DNA from: SAR86 cluster bacterium SAR86A | GTDB taxonomy: Bacteria > Pseudomonadota > Gammaproteobacteria > Magnimaribacterales > D2472 | Assembly (NCBI GenBank): GCA_000252525.1 | Contig: JH611156.1 | Location: 741,051-797,607 of the forward strand | Direction of reading: 5' to 3' | Length of the DNA: 56,557 nt | Shown here: in pieces, positions 33,784 to 42,939 of the stretch | Layout: each line of letters begins with the position of its first letter | How positions within the stretch are numbered: position 1 is the stretch's first letter | The notes under the pieces: model-generated | What the model was told of the DNA's origin: nothing | The model's database searches: none | What the model saw: the letters and a program-made list of their open reading frames with translations, nothing else | Translations under genes and position numbers: made by a program

Positions 33784-35592
33784 ATGATTAAGAATATCTT
33801 AGAATTTTTCAGGGTTATCAGTGAGCTGCGCTTCATAATTCCACTTCTAAAGTATAAGTGGCCTAATCCAGATGATAACGCTTCTTTAGCACATACTTTT
33901 CAAGATAGTGTAGATAAATATGGGAATCAAAACTTTATATATTTTGAAGATCAGATATTGACATATTCACAAACCAATGAGGCTGCAAATATTTTAGCTA
34001 ATAGACTCATCAAAGATGGAGTAACTCACAGCGACAGAGTGGTTTTATTTATGGAGAATAGGCCTGAGTATATTATTTCAATATTGGCATTGAACAAAAT
34101 TGGTGCTATCGGTGTATTAATTAATACAAGTCTAACTGGAGCTCCTCTCGTTCATTGCATAAACTCCTCAGATTCAAAAAAATGTATTATTGGTGCTGAA
34201 TTGGCTGCTCCGCTTGAGGGAGTGCTTAATGAAATAAATGTAACAGATAAATCAAATATATATTGGGTTAAAGATGGAGAAAATTATTCATGCCCAAGCT
34301 GGGCTTCTGATCTTGATACATTATTAGATGAATCAGAAAAACAAACTCCAAAAGAGATAGGAAACGTCACAGCGAAGGACACAGCTTTTTATATCTTTAC
34401 CTCTGGAACTACTGGAGTGCCTAAAGCTGCTTTGTTTCCAAATACAAAAATAGTTGCTGCTTCAACAAATATTACCAAAGCAGGTTATAGAATGAACAAT
34501 GAAGACTGCTTATACAATTGTTTACCTCTTTATCATTCAACTGGTCTAATGCTTGGATTATGTGCATGCATCCATGTTGGAGCATCTACTTTCATTAGAA
34601 GGAAATTTTCAGCTTCAGCGTTTTGGAAAGAGGCACAAAAATTTAATACAACTGCATTTGTTTATGTTGGTGAGCTATGCAGATATCTTAGTTTTCAAAA
34701 AGAATGCGAAGAAGAGAAAAATAATCCTATTTCAAAAATGGTTGGAAATGGTCTAAGGCCAGATCTTTGGGACTGCTTCAGGAATAGATTTAAAGTTGAG
34801 AGAATTTGCGAGATTTATGGAGCTAGTGAAGGAAACGGAATGTTTATGAATTTATTAAATAAAGATCAAACAATAGGCATGACAAATGTTGATTTAGCTT
34901 TACTTGAATATGACGTTGCCGAAGATAAATTGAAAGTAGATGAAAATGGCAAATATATCGAAGTTCAAGAACATCAACCTGGACTAGCTCTCGTAAAGAT
35001 TGGTCCCAATGCAGTTTATAACGGTTACACCGATAAAAAAGCTAGCGAAGAAAAAGTCATTACAAACGTTTTTGAAGAAGGTGACAGGTGGTTTAATACT
35101 GGAGATCTAATTAAAACTATGGATGTTGGTTTCTCCCTTGGAAGAAAGCATTATCAATTTGTTGATAGGGTTGGAGATACATTTAGATGGAAATCTGAAA
35201 ACGTTTCAACTAATGAAGTTGCAGAGATACTTAATACATTTGAACAAGTAAATATGGCAAACGTTTTTGGTGTAAAAGTCCCTCAGAGTGAGGGTAGAGC
35301 TGGAATGGTTGCATTCAATTGTGCAATTGATGAATTTAATTGGAATGAATTCTCAGATTTTGTTTCTGAGAAACTTCCAAGTTATGCCCAGCCTGTGTTT
35401 GTAAGAATAATTGAAGAGCTTGAAACTACAGGAACTTTTAAATTAAAGAAAAATGATCTTAGAGAAGAGGCATTTCACCTTGAAAAAGTAGGTCAAGATC
35501 AGATATTCATTAAAAAGCCTGGTGAAAAAAGTTATGTTCCTCTGGAAAGTGACTTTTATGAAGTTATCATGAGCGGCTCAGCAGGCTTTTAA
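33784..35592 (+). CDS. Long-chain/very-long-chain acyl-CoA synthetase, FATP/FadD6-like
   Basis: AMP-forming acyl-CoA synthetase of 602 residues. The P-loop region is YIFTSGTTGVPKAALFPN, followed by the linker CEIYGASEGNGMF and the adenylation motif WFNTGDLIKT with DRVGDTFRWKSENVSTNEVA, which is the FATP/FadD6 form. The catalytic lysine is in TGTFKLKKNDL. The N-terminus has a short amphipathic segment. In other organisms this branch activates long or very long chain fatty acids and bile-acid-like side chains. It is a single gene with its own 74-bp upstream region, and it probably feeds the acyl-CoA dehydrogenases elsewhere in the window. Confidence 0.92.
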   Translation: MIKNILEFFRVISELRFIIPLLKYKWPNPDDNASLAHTFQDSVDKYGNQNFIYFEDQILTYSQTNEAANILANRLIKDGVTHSDRVVLFMENRPEYIISILALNKIGAIGVLINTSLTGAPLVHCINSSDSKKCIIGAELAAPLEGVLNEINVTDKSNIYWVKDGENYSCPSWASDLDTLLDESEKQTPKEIGNVTAKDTAFYIFTSGTTGVPKAALFPNTKIVAASTNITKAGYRMNNEDCLYNCLPLYHSTGLMLGLCACIHVGASTFIRRKFSASAFWKEAQKFNTTAFVYVGELCRYLSFQKECEEEKNNPISKMVGNGLRPDLWDCFRNRFKVERICEIYGASEGNGMFMNLLNKDQTIGMTNVDLALLEYDVAEDKLKVDENGKYIEVQEHQPGLALVKIGPNAVYNGYTDKKASEEKVITNVFEEGDRWFNTGDLIKTMDVGFSLGRKHYQFVDRVGDTFRWKSENVSTNEVAEILNTFEQVNMANVFGVKVPQSEGRAGMVAFNCAIDEFNWNEFSDFVSEKLPSYAQPVFVRIIEELETTGTFKLKKNDLREEAFHLEKVGQDQIFIKKPGEKSYVPLESDFYEVIMSGSAGF

Positions 35593-35593
35593 A

Positions 35594-36115
35594 TTAAATA
35601 ATTTTACTATCTATTAACACTGCAATAAGTAATGCAGGTTCTGTACCATTATTTACCCAAGCATGATTAGTGCCTCTTTGAACAACAACGTCAAAAGGTT
35701 TCATGTCTATTTCTTCTTCATCCAAGATAAGAGTTACATCCCCTTTCAATAAAATAATGTAATCAATCGTTTCAGTCTTATGCATTGCAGGATGTTTAGA
35801 TGTATCAATTCTATGGTGACCAGCACCTATTTTTTCAAAAGCATCAGCTGCCATATCTTGCATTACGTTTTCAGGAATACCCTCAGGTATTGGATTTATC
35901 TGAAAATATCTAAATTTTGTGCCTCCTCTAGGAGGCGAAAGAATAATTTCTTCATCAGCACGATCTATAACATCTGACGATATAATATCCTGACCGTCTG
36001 TATTCCATAATTCAAACAAGCCTCCAACGTCCTCTCCAATTGATCTTGCAGGTGGTCCATCGATTGTAATAACTGATTTTCCTTCTTCATTATGCCCGGT
36101 AACAATCCTTCTCAT
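35594..36115 (-). CDS. Cupin-domain protein of unknown function
   Basis: A 173-residue protein with a C-terminal cupin barrel: HKTETIDYIILLKGDVTLIL (metal His and Glu positions partly kept) and VVVQRGTNHAWVNNGTEPAL with the second metal His. The N-terminal half is a beta-rich region with the pattern GPPARSIGEDVGGLFELW, as in a widespread proteobacterial cupin group without known function. DMSP-lyase cupins were considered, but their signature tyrosine and HxHx4E pattern is not evident. It lies 1 bp downstream of nagZ on the same strand and 1 bp from the convergent synthetase. Confidence 0.85.
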   Translation of the reverse strand: MRRIVTGHNEEGKSVITIDGPPARSIGEDVGGLFELWNTDGQDIISSDVIDRADEEIILSPPRGGTKFRYFQINPIPEGIPENVMQDMAADAFEKIGAGHHRIDTSKHPAMHKTETIDYIILLKGDVTLILDEEEIDMKPFDVVVQRGTNHAWVNNGTEPALLIAVLIDSKII

Positions 36116-36116
36116 C

Positions 36117-37127
36117 TTAGCTCCTCATATTTTTTAATGTATGTTTAATATTAACGGTTCTTTCAAAATTGGTTAATTCATCCCAATCTATATTAGTAGT
36201 TTTCTTCAAATTTGATATCTTTTTACTTGGCTTAATTCCCAATTCATCAAAATAATTGATTGTTGAGATAGCATCCTTTCTGTTATTGCAAATTAAAACC
36301 ATATCGCAACCAGCCTCAATTGATTTAGCGGCTTTCACTCTACAAGACTCTTCTCCAGCACCCGCCATTGATAGATCATCACTGAAAATTACACCTTCAA
36401 AATTTAATTCTTTTCGAATAATGTCTCTAATCCAAAATTTTGAGTAGCTTGGTATTTTGTCATCAATTAATGAATATAAAATGTGAGCACACATTATCGC
36501 ATCGATTTTTTTATTTAATTTAATATAGGGTTGAATATCAGATCTCATCAAGAGCTCTAATGATCTTTTATCTTCAGGCAAAATAACATGACTATCTTCT
36601 GATACACCCCCGTGTCCAGGAAAGTGTTTTGCAGTTGCCTGCATACCCGCCTCATGCATTCCCTCAATATATTTTTCAGCATGCTTGATTACTTCATCAG
36701 TTTTTGAAGAAAACGACCTGTCACCAATAATTGCTGAATCACTTTCATCTATATCTAGAACAGGTGCAAAATTTAAATCAATTCCAGCAGCAATAAGTTC
36801 TGAAGAAGTTAACCATGCAACTTCTTTGCATATATCTGGATCATTATTAATCTCTGAATATTTAGCTAAATCTTGCAAAGAAGGAAGTTGTGTGAAATCT
36901 TTAGAAAACCTCTGTACTCTTCCACCCTCTTGATCGACAGCAAGTAAAATGTTTTCTTTTATTGCATGGATTTCATTTACTAGGTCAGATATTTGCTCAA
37001 ATGAATTAAAGTTTTTGGAAAATAAAATAATTCCACCTACATTTCCATTTGAAATTAATTCTCTGTCCTGTTGAGACAGAGAAGTCCCCTCAACATCAAT
37101 CATTATTCGACCATACATATCTTTCAT
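36117..37127 (-). CDS. nagZ: Beta-N-acetylhexosaminidase
   Basis: Cytoplasmic GH3 enzyme of peptidoglycan recycling that removes N-acetylglucosamine from anhydro-muropeptides. Key blocks are VDQEGGRVQRF, LNFAPVLDID, the catalytic loop TAKHFPGHGGVSEDSH with its acid/base His, and the nucleophile Asp in IFSDDLSMAG. At 336 residues it is full length, single domain and without a signal peptide, as expected. The cupin gene starts 1 bp downstream. It is divergent from an SDR gene. Confidence 0.96.
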   Translation of the reverse strand: MKDMYGRIMIDVEGTSLSQQDRELISNGNVGGIILFSKNFNSFEQISDLVNEIHAIKENILLAVDQEGGRVQRFSKDFTQLPSLQDLAKYSEINNDPDICKEVAWLTSSELIAAGIDLNFAPVLDIDESDSAIIGDRSFSSKTDEVIKHAEKYIEGMHEAGMQATAKHFPGHGGVSEDSHVILPEDKRSLELLMRSDIQPYIKLNKKIDAIMCAHILYSLIDDKIPSYSKFWIRDIIRKELNFEGVIFSDDLSMAGAGEESCRVKAAKSIEAGCDMVLICNNRKDAISTINYFDELGIKPSKKISNLKKTTNIDWDELTNFERTVNIKHTLKNMRS

Positions 37128-37177
37128 AATTAAATCATATCAAAGAAAAATGATTGAGGTTATTATTAGGTAAAGCT

Positions 37178-37930
37178 ATGAGTAAGAAAGCAATAATTAC
37201 TGGATCTTCAAGTGGTATTGGATATCAATATGCAAAATATTTGTCTAAACAAGGTTGGTATTTAGATTTGATTTCTCAAGATCAAAAACGATCTAAAAAT
37301 TCAGAAGAAAATTTATCATATGAAAAAGCAAATTTTCATGTTTATGACTTAGGCCTTAAAGAGTCTATTAATTCAATAATCAATACTATAGATGTTCCAG
37401 ATCTTATAGTGGCTAATGCAGGTATAGCGATTAATGGCGTCATTGGTGAACTCAATCCAGATGAAAAAGAATATTATTACTACTTAATGTGTGGAGGAGT
37501 TATAGATTTAATTGAGGGCTATGTTCCTGAAATGATTAAAAAAGGATCAGGAAGAATAGTTATTATCTCAAGTATTGGAGCAACCACAGCAATGCCTAAG
37601 TCTTCCCTTTATTCTTCGATTAAAGCAGGTATTCATGCATATGGCAGGTCTATATCATCTGAACTAAAAAATGAAAACATCTCTGTAACAGTAAGTCTGC
37701 CTGGATATGTAAGAACAAATGCACACAAAAGAGCGGGATTGAATCATCTTGAAAGAAAAGTTCCTAATTGGATGTGGGTTAATCCAGAACAAGTTGTAAA
37801 AGAAACTGAAAAAGCCTCGCTTAGAGGTAAGTCTGAAATAATACCAGGTTCTGTCTATAAGCTTGTAAGGCCATTTCTTAACTTTAAGCCAGCAATGAGA
37901 GCTTGGCGAAACCTAACTAAAAGAAGTTAA
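37178..37930 (+). CDS. Short-chain dehydrogenase/reductase
   Basis: A 250-residue SDR. The cofactor motif is IITGSSSGIGYQYAKYLSKQ at the N-terminus, NAGIAI near residue 82, and the catalytic Ser-Tyr-Lys set is in IISSIGATTAMPKSSLYSSIKA with Tyr and Lys four apart. The start is ATG 37178 with AGGT 8 bases upstream; the frame is open to a TTG at 37154 but that adds a poor leader. A basic C-terminus (KPAMRAWRNLTKRS) suggests membrane association. The substrate is unknown. Its 3' end overlaps apt by 4 bp. Confidence 0.92.
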   Translation: MSKKAIITGSSSGIGYQYAKYLSKQGWYLDLISQDQKRSKNSEENLSYEKANFHVYDLGLKESINSIINTIDVPDLIVANAGIAINGVIGELNPDEKEYYYYLMCGGVIDLIEGYVPEMIKKGSGRIVIISSIGATTAMPKSSLYSSIKAGIHAYGRSISSELKNENISVTVSLPGYVRTNAHKRAGLNHLERKVPNWMWVNPEQVVKETEKASLRGKSEIIPGSVYKLVRPFLNFKPAMRAWRNLTKRS

Positions 37931-38469
37931 TAATCAACTATTGTTTCTATGTGATACCCTTGATTTTTTATTAAATCGCTACCTCCCAAATCTGGCAGAT
38001 CTATAACAGTTAAAATAAGAATATCTGAGGCATTGATATTAAAGTTTTCAGTAAATAACTCAGCACAAGCAATGGCAGTTCCTCCGGTTGCAACCAAATC
38101 ATCTACTATTACAATTTTTTGATCTTTATTTACATTAGTATTTTGTTGTATCTCTATAGAGGTGCTACCGTATTCAAGATCAAAGCTTTTTTTATAAGTT
38201 TGATTTGGAAGTTTTCCAGGTTTTCTCGCAAGAACAAAAGGTAACTCAAGATCTCTAGCAATTGTACCTGCGAAAATAAAGCCTCTGCTTTCAATGCTTG
38301 CAACTATGTTAGCCCCAAATTCTTTCGTTATTCTGGTTAGTTCATCACATGTTTTTATGAAGGCTTCAGGTGTTTCAATTAAACTTGTAATGTCTCTAAA
38401 AACAATCCCGTCAATTGGGAAATCTTTAACGGTTCTAATGTATTTCTTTAAGTCTAATCTGTCGCTCAT
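37927..38469 (-). CDS. apt: Adenine phosphoribosyltransferase
   Basis: Salvages adenine to AMP with PRPP. The PRPP loop VIVDDLVATGGTAIACAEL is complete and the N-terminal base-binding block reads VFRDITSLIETPEAF. The flexible-loop region is RKPGKLPNQTYKKSFDLEYG. At 180 residues it is normal. It starts 6 bp after an enoyl-CoA hydratase-like gene, and its 3' end overlaps the SDR by 4 bp. Confidence 0.96.
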   Translation of the reverse strand: MSDRLDLKKYIRTVKDFPIDGIVFRDITSLIETPEAFIKTCDELTRITKEFGANIVASIESRGFIFAGTIARDLELPFVLARKPGKLPNQTYKKSFDLEYGSTSIEIQQNTNVNKDQKIVIVDDLVATGGTAIACAELFTENFNINASDILILTVIDLPDLGGSDLIKNQGYHIETIVDY

Positions 38470-38475
38470 TGGAAA

Positions 38476-39264
38476 TTAATCCCAGTTAGGATCTCGCTTT
38501 TCAATGAACGAAGCGATCCCTTCTTTAGCGTCATCATTCATGATATTTTTCGCCATAACTTCTGAAGTATATCTATACGCATCAGATAAACTTAACTCTG
38601 CTTGCTTATAAAAAGCTGATTTTCCTATATTTACAGTTTTCATAGATTTGCTTGCAATTTTCTTAGCTAAATTCATAACTTCAACTGAAAGTTTTTCACT
38701 TACGACATAATCATTAATCAATGAAATTCTTTTTGCTTCTTCTGCATCAATCATTTCACCGGTTAATAACATCTTCATCGCATCTTTCTTTTTAACATTT
38801 CTTGATAGCGCAACCATTGGTGTAGAGCAAAATAAACCTAAATTAACTCCTGGAGTAGCGAAAGATGAAGTATCAGAAGCTATTGCTAAGTCACAACTTG
38901 CAACAAGCTGACAGCCTGCAGCAGTTGCAATACCATCTATTTCTGCAATTACTGGTTTTGGACAATTAACTATAGATTGCATCATATCTGAACAAGATTG
39001 AAATAAATTAGTAAAGTAGCTCTTGCCTTCATCATTATTCTGTCTAGCCTCAGTCATCTCCTTTAAATTATGACCAGCACAGAATATTTTTCCTGTAGAA
39101 GCAATGACAACTACTTTTATATCCTCATTGTTTGATATTTCCTCTAATCTTGAAGACATTAATGAAATCATCTCATCTGACAAAGAGTTACCAGATTTTT
39201 CATCATTCAAAATTAAACGAACTATTGAATCAGTATTTTTTTCAACTTTTAAAATATCTTGCAT
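38476..39264 (-). CDS. Enoyl-CoA hydratase/isomerase, ECHDC3-like
   Basis: A 262-residue crotonase-fold protein. The oxyanion elements are FCAGHNLKEM and IATAAGCQLVASCDLA. The segment SSFATPGVNLGLFCSTPMVA is almost that of vertebrate ECHDC3, and the usual second Glu site (PE) is Gly here (TPGVNLG), so the standard hydratase mechanism is doubtful. It may be an isomerase, thioesterase-like or a moonlighting protein. It shares a strand with apt, 6 bp downstream. Confidence 0.88.
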   Translation of the reverse strand: MQDILKVEKNTDSIVRLILNDEKSGNSLSDEMISLMSSRLEEISNNEDIKVVVIASTGKIFCAGHNLKEMTEARQNNDEGKSYFTNLFQSCSDMMQSIVNCPKPVIAEIDGIATAAGCQLVASCDLAIASDTSSFATPGVNLGLFCSTPMVALSRNVKKKDAMKMLLTGEMIDAEEAKRISLINDYVVSEKLSVEVMNLAKKIASKSMKTVNIGKSAFYKQAELSLSDAYRYTSEVMAKNIMNDDAKEGIASFIEKRDPNWD

Positions 39265-39295
39265 AATTTATTTAAATCCAAATCTCTAGATAAGT

Positions 39296-39697
39296 CTATG
39301 AATTATTTATTAATTCTATTTTAGGGCATTTATTCATTACTACATCTAATCCTGCATTAGTTGCTAAATTCATAGAATCGATGCAAATAATATCCAATTG
39401 AGTCCATAAAACTTTAGCGTTTATATCAATCGCCTCTTTTGTTATGTTGTATACAAATTCTTTTTTGCGAAAGATATCCACCATATCAATATTTTCATCG
39501 ATATCTTTTAGATATGCAGAGCACTTTCTGCCAAGAATTAATTCGTTTTTATAATTTGGATTTACCGGGAAGACATCGTAACCATTCTCTAGCAAAAACT
39601 GCATCACTACATAGCTATCTTTTTCTACATTTTTACTTATACCAACTATGGCAATTGATCTTACCTTTTTTAAAATATCAATTGGTTTTTCTGTCAT
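39296..39697 (-). CDS. CoA-binding domain protein (YccU-like)
   Basis: A 133-residue CoA-binding Rossmann domain of the type in succinyl-CoA ligase alpha. The motif SIAIVGISKNVEKDSYVV lies near the N-terminus, followed by YDVFPVNPNYKNELILGRKC and a C-terminal VLWTQLDIICIDSMNLATNA. Such single-domain proteins bind CoA in structures, but their cellular task is not established. It is 6 bp downstream of a flavodoxin-like oxidoreductase gene, likely the same transcript. Confidence 0.88.
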   Translation of the reverse strand: MTEKPIDILKKVRSIAIVGISKNVEKDSYVVMQFLLENGYDVFPVNPNYKNELILGRKCSAYLKDIDENIDMVDIFRKKEFVYNITKEAIDINAKVLWTQLDIICIDSMNLATNAGLDVVMNKCPKIELINNS

Positions 39698-39703
39698 TAA
39701 AAA

Positions 39704-40312
39704 TTAAAGTTTTCTTGCAAAAACTCTGACCTTATTCATATTCTTATCAAATGTTTTCTTATCCATATTTGGTAAAACGGAATAAAATCTTAAATATTTA
39801 GTTTTTAATCCTCCTAACTGAAAAACAGACTTTTTTAGTCTTCTGAATGGAATATTATCAAACAATGAGAAATTAAAATAACTTACCATTGGCCCACCGT
39901 AAGTCATTGAAACAATCCCAATTTTATTTTTCATTGCTCCAGCAACTGGATAACCATAATTACCTAAAAATTTGCTATCGGGTAAGATTGATCTATATGA
40001 AAAAAACCAAGTTGGATGAAGCACCCAATCTATCCAGTTTTCTAAAATTCCGTTCATTCTTAAGTTATGACAAGCACTCATAAGAAACATCACATCTGCA
40101 TCTTCAAGTCTTTTTCTATACCTTAAAACTAGATCAGGTGGAGGATTAATATCACTTCTATAAAAAGGTAGTTGTTCAACTTCATCAAAAAGATTAATTA
40201 AATCAATTTTATGGCCTAGTTTTGTTGCCTCATCTATGAATGTATCTCTAATAGCAGCATTAAAGGAATTTTTCGTGTTGTGATGACCAAAAATTAGGCA
40301 AATCTTCTTCAT
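39704..40312 (-). CDS. Flavodoxin-like NAD(P)H oxidoreductase (quinone reductase family)
   Basis: A 202-residue flavodoxin-fold protein. The N-terminal phosphate loop reads IFGHHNTKNSFNAAIRDTF, and the flavin-side helices follow in DLINLFDEVEQLPFYRSDI and DWVLHPTWFFSYRS, a WFDH-type region seen in KefF, YwrO and MdaB. It should reduce quinones or related electrophiles with FMN or FAD. The variant phosphate loop makes the cofactor less certain. It lies 5 bp downstream of an MFS gene, with which it is probably cotranscribed. Confidence 0.85.
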   Translation of the reverse strand: MKKICLIFGHHNTKNSFNAAIRDTFIDEATKLGHKIDLINLFDEVEQLPFYRSDINPPPDLVLRYRKRLEDADVMFLMSACHNLRMNGILENWIDWVLHPTWFFSYRSILPDSKFLGNYGYPVAGAMKNKIGIVSMTYGGPMVSYFNFSLFDNIPFRRLKKSVFQLGGLKTKYLRFYSVLPNMDKKTFDKNMNKVRVFARKL

Positions 40313-40317
40313 AACAA

Positions 40318-41622
40318 TTACTTTGCCAACTTAAGGTTTCTTTCTTCAGCAGCTTTCCAGTCTCTTGGAAGGACTTTTGCTACAAGTAAAAAACTTATAA
40401 CAGAGGGAATAAAAAATATCGAGGTAACTGTCATCGCATATCTTACTGATTCAAGTTCATTATAACTCTCTTTAAATAGATCCATGATCCAACCTGCAAA
40501 TGTTGGACCTCCACCAAGAGCTATCATATTCAATATAAAGAAAAATAATGCTGTTGACATAGCTCTCATATGAATTGGTGCCAAGGTTTGAGCAATAGCA
40601 AAACTTGGCCCAAGATAAATACCAATCAACAACAGAAATAAAGTTGCAAAAACTAAATGTACTTCTATTGATGGGACCCACCACGTAATTAATGCTACAG
40701 GTAGGGCTAATCCAATTGAAATTGCAGGAAGCCATCCATAAGCTCTAACATCTCTTTTTCCCCATTTGTCTGCTAAACGTGCACCAAAAAAAGCTCCAGC
40801 TGCATAAGTAGTTCCGTTCATAATGCCTAATATGATTACTAAAGTTTGAAAATCAAAACTTGGATCTAAAGTTACAAGATATTTTGTTTGAAATGCTGAC
40901 TTTGCATATGATACAAAGGAACCAAACGCAATACCAAAACACATGGCCCACCAAGCTGGAATTTTTATAAGCTCCTTTAGGGATTCTTTAAAAGGTGGTT
41001 TTTTAATTTCTGTGCCCTGATTAAGTTCCATGGCTCCTCGAACAGGCTCTTTCAAGACAAGTTTCACTATGACTGCTAAACCTATACCTGTAAGACCAAG
41101 AACAATGAAAATTCTTCTCCAATCAACATCATCTCCAGAACCCATTAAAGATGCTGTAACAAAATATGCAGCCATAATCCCAATTGGAATACCCATTGAA
41201 TAAACGCCTAGAGCACTTGCCCTTTCCTCTTTGGGAAATAAATCTGAGATTATTGAGTGCGAGGGTGGACTTCCTCCAGCTTCACCAATACCAACACCCA
41301 TTCTTGCAAGACCAATTTGAATAAAATTATTTGCTAGGCCTGTAAGAGCTGTGAAACCACTCCAAGTTGCCAATGCGATTGACAATATATTTACTCTATT
41401 ATATCTATCAGCCAACCAAGCAATCGGAATAGCAACAAAAGTATAAAAAACAGCAAAAGCCAATCCAATCAAAAGACCAAGTTCAGTATTTGTCAGTCCC
41501 AAATCTTTTTGAATAAATGGAGCAAGAATGCCCATTATTTGTCTATCGATGAAATTAAAACCGTATACGATTGTTAAAAGTATTAGTACAAAATTTCGGT
41601 ATTGTTTGCTTGCTCCCACCAT
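40318..41622 (-). CDS. MFS transporter, spinster-like
   Basis: A 434-residue 12-helix major facilitator. The N-terminal half has NFIDRQIMGILAPFIQKDLG, and the loop AWLADRYNRVNILSI is motif A between helices 2 and 3. The block MGVGIGEAGGSPPSHSIISD and ERASALGVYSMGIPIG are typical of spinster-like members common in marine and aromatic/steroid-degrading bacteria. I use ATG 41622; the open frame extends to a TTG at 41625. A hairpin-forming repeat lies directly upstream. The substrate cannot be read; lipid-like acids are a possibility. Confidence 0.9.
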   Translation of the reverse strand: MVGASKQYRNFVLILLTIVYGFNFIDRQIMGILAPFIQKDLGLTNTELGLLIGLAFAVFYTFVAIPIAWLADRYNRVNILSIALATWSGFTALTGLANNFIQIGLARMGVGIGEAGGSPPSHSIISDLFPKEERASALGVYSMGIPIGIMAAYFVTASLMGSGDDVDWRRIFIVLGLTGIGLAVIVKLVLKEPVRGAMELNQGTEIKKPPFKESLKELIKIPAWWAMCFGIAFGSFVSYAKSAFQTKYLVTLDPSFDFQTLVIILGIMNGTTYAAGAFFGARLADKWGKRDVRAYGWLPAISIGLALPVALITWWVPSIEVHLVFATLFLLLIGIYLGPSFAIAQTLAPIHMRAMSTALFFFILNMIALGGGPTFAGWIMDLFKESYNELESVRYAMTVTSIFFIPSVISFLLVAKVLPRDWKAAEERNLKLAK

Positions 41623-41648
41623 CAAAACTAATTATATTGGTAGTTTTG
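41623..41648 (-). repeat. Perfect inverted repeat next to the MFS start codon
   Basis: Arms CAAAACTA (41623-41630) and TAGTTTTG (41641-41648) are perfect 8-bp complements with a 10-bp loop, ending one base before the ATG of the spinster-like transporter. In mRNA they could fold against the start and affect translation; as DNA they could be an operator. No Shine-Dalgarno is visible beside the start. Confidence 0.4.
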
Positions 41649-41695
41649 GCAATTTAATACCCAATACTTATTTCCACTTAATAATTGCACAAAGA

Positions 41696-42931
41696 TTAAA
41701 TTTTTTCAGGCTCTTGAATTTGGCTTGCCAAGATTACTGCAACTAAAGCAAAGCATCCCATAATATTAAAAGCTGCGAAGTAAGTATCTTGAAAACCTAT
41801 TAGGATGCTTGTTATAAGAATGCCAATTGGTTGGAGTGGTGAAATGATGGGAGATGACATACCTCTGGCTTTTCCAAGATTATGTGCTCCAAAAATTCTT
41901 AGGTAACATGCCGTCATAAGAGGCGTTGCAGCACCAAAACCCAGACCAAATATGAATGCACTTAAAAGAAATATATTTGGTTCATTTAAATATGTAATAC
42001 CAAAAATTCCGATTGCTTGAAGTAACATTGCGATCATTGGAGGATGTGCAGCTTTCATCATATCCATTAGATATCCAAATATTATTTTTCCTAGGACTCC
42101 GCCAAATGCAGCTAGAGAATAAGCAAAAACATATTGTTTTACCGGTAAACCCAAGAGATTCCAAGTTTCATTTAACCCCATTTTGCTTGCATGAATTGGT
42201 AAGAAAGCGAGTACTCCCATCATGGAAAGAAATTGAAAGGCAAATGCCAGAGAAATTATCCAAAAAACTTTCTTAGATAAAAGATCCTTCGCAGTCATCT
42301 CTTCAGGTATAAATTCTTCTTTATAATCTTTTTTTACGCCATCTTTAACTTGATTAACAGCTTTAGGGTCATCAATAACAGTAAAAAAAACAAGAGGCAA
42401 AATAATGAAAAATACTATACTTGCAAAGATTACATAAACATTTCTCCAACCAACCAATTCAAGAAGAGGATCAACAATCAAAGGAAGCATAACCCCCGAA
42501 AAGGAAATACCTATTGCAGCAATGCCAAGTGCTCTGCCAGCATTTTTATCAAACCAATTTGCGATTAATTTAGATACTGCTAAATTTCCCATCATAATTG
42601 ATCCCAAGGCAAGAATAGTAAGATAAATCGTGAGGAGCGACCAATAAGAATTTATGAAACTTAGAGAGAAAAGTCCAACTGCATAAATTATAGCCCCAAT
42701 CATCATAAAATTTTTAACAGAATACTTATCAAGAGCACGGCCAACAATAATTGCCAAAACAGCCACAGGAATAAAATAGAATGCGGAAACCATTCCAAGT
42801 TGACTTTCGGTCATGCCTAATTCTGATATTAGGTAAGGCCAGATAACAGGAAAGCTATAAAAAAGAAAACCAACAACAGTAAATTCAAGGGTCAGACCAG
42901 TAAATACCATTCTCCAACCAAAAAACTTCAT
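41696..42931 (-). CDS. MFS transporter, monocarboxylate/OFA-like
   Basis: A 411-residue 12-helix transporter. It opens with WRMVFTGLTLEFTVVGFLFY and the loop VGRALDKYSVKNFMMIGAI is motif A. Later helices include LIANWFDKNAGRALGIAAIG, a pattern of the monocarboxylate and oxalate/formate antiporter groups. The likely substrate is a small organic acid. It is separated by 70 bp from the next MFS gene on the same strand. On its upstream side lies the damaged 3' end of guaA. Confidence 0.88.
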   Translation of the reverse strand: MKFFGWRMVFTGLTLEFTVVGFLFYSFPVIWPYLISELGMTESQLGMVSAFYFIPVAVLAIIVGRALDKYSVKNFMMIGAIIYAVGLFSLSFINSYWSLLTIYLTILALGSIMMGNLAVSKLIANWFDKNAGRALGIAAIGISFSGVMLPLIVDPLLELVGWRNVYVIFASIVFFIILPLVFFTVIDDPKAVNQVKDGVKKDYKEEFIPEEMTAKDLLSKKVFWIISLAFAFQFLSMMGVLAFLPIHASKMGLNETWNLLGLPVKQYVFAYSLAAFGGVLGKIIFGYLMDMMKAAHPPMIAMLLQAIGIFGITYLNEPNIFLLSAFIFGLGFGAATPLMTACYLRIFGAHNLGKARGMSSPIISPLQPIGILITSILIGFQDTYFAAFNIMGCFALVAVILASQIQEPEKI

Positions 42932-42939
42932 TTTCTAAT

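Noticed and set aside
35594-36115. Cupin as a DMSP lyase (DddQ, DddW or DddK type), given the DmdA-like gene nearby
   Set aside because: The metal-binding HxHx4E and the conserved tyrosine are not evident, the N-terminal half belongs to another group, and it adjoins nagZ.
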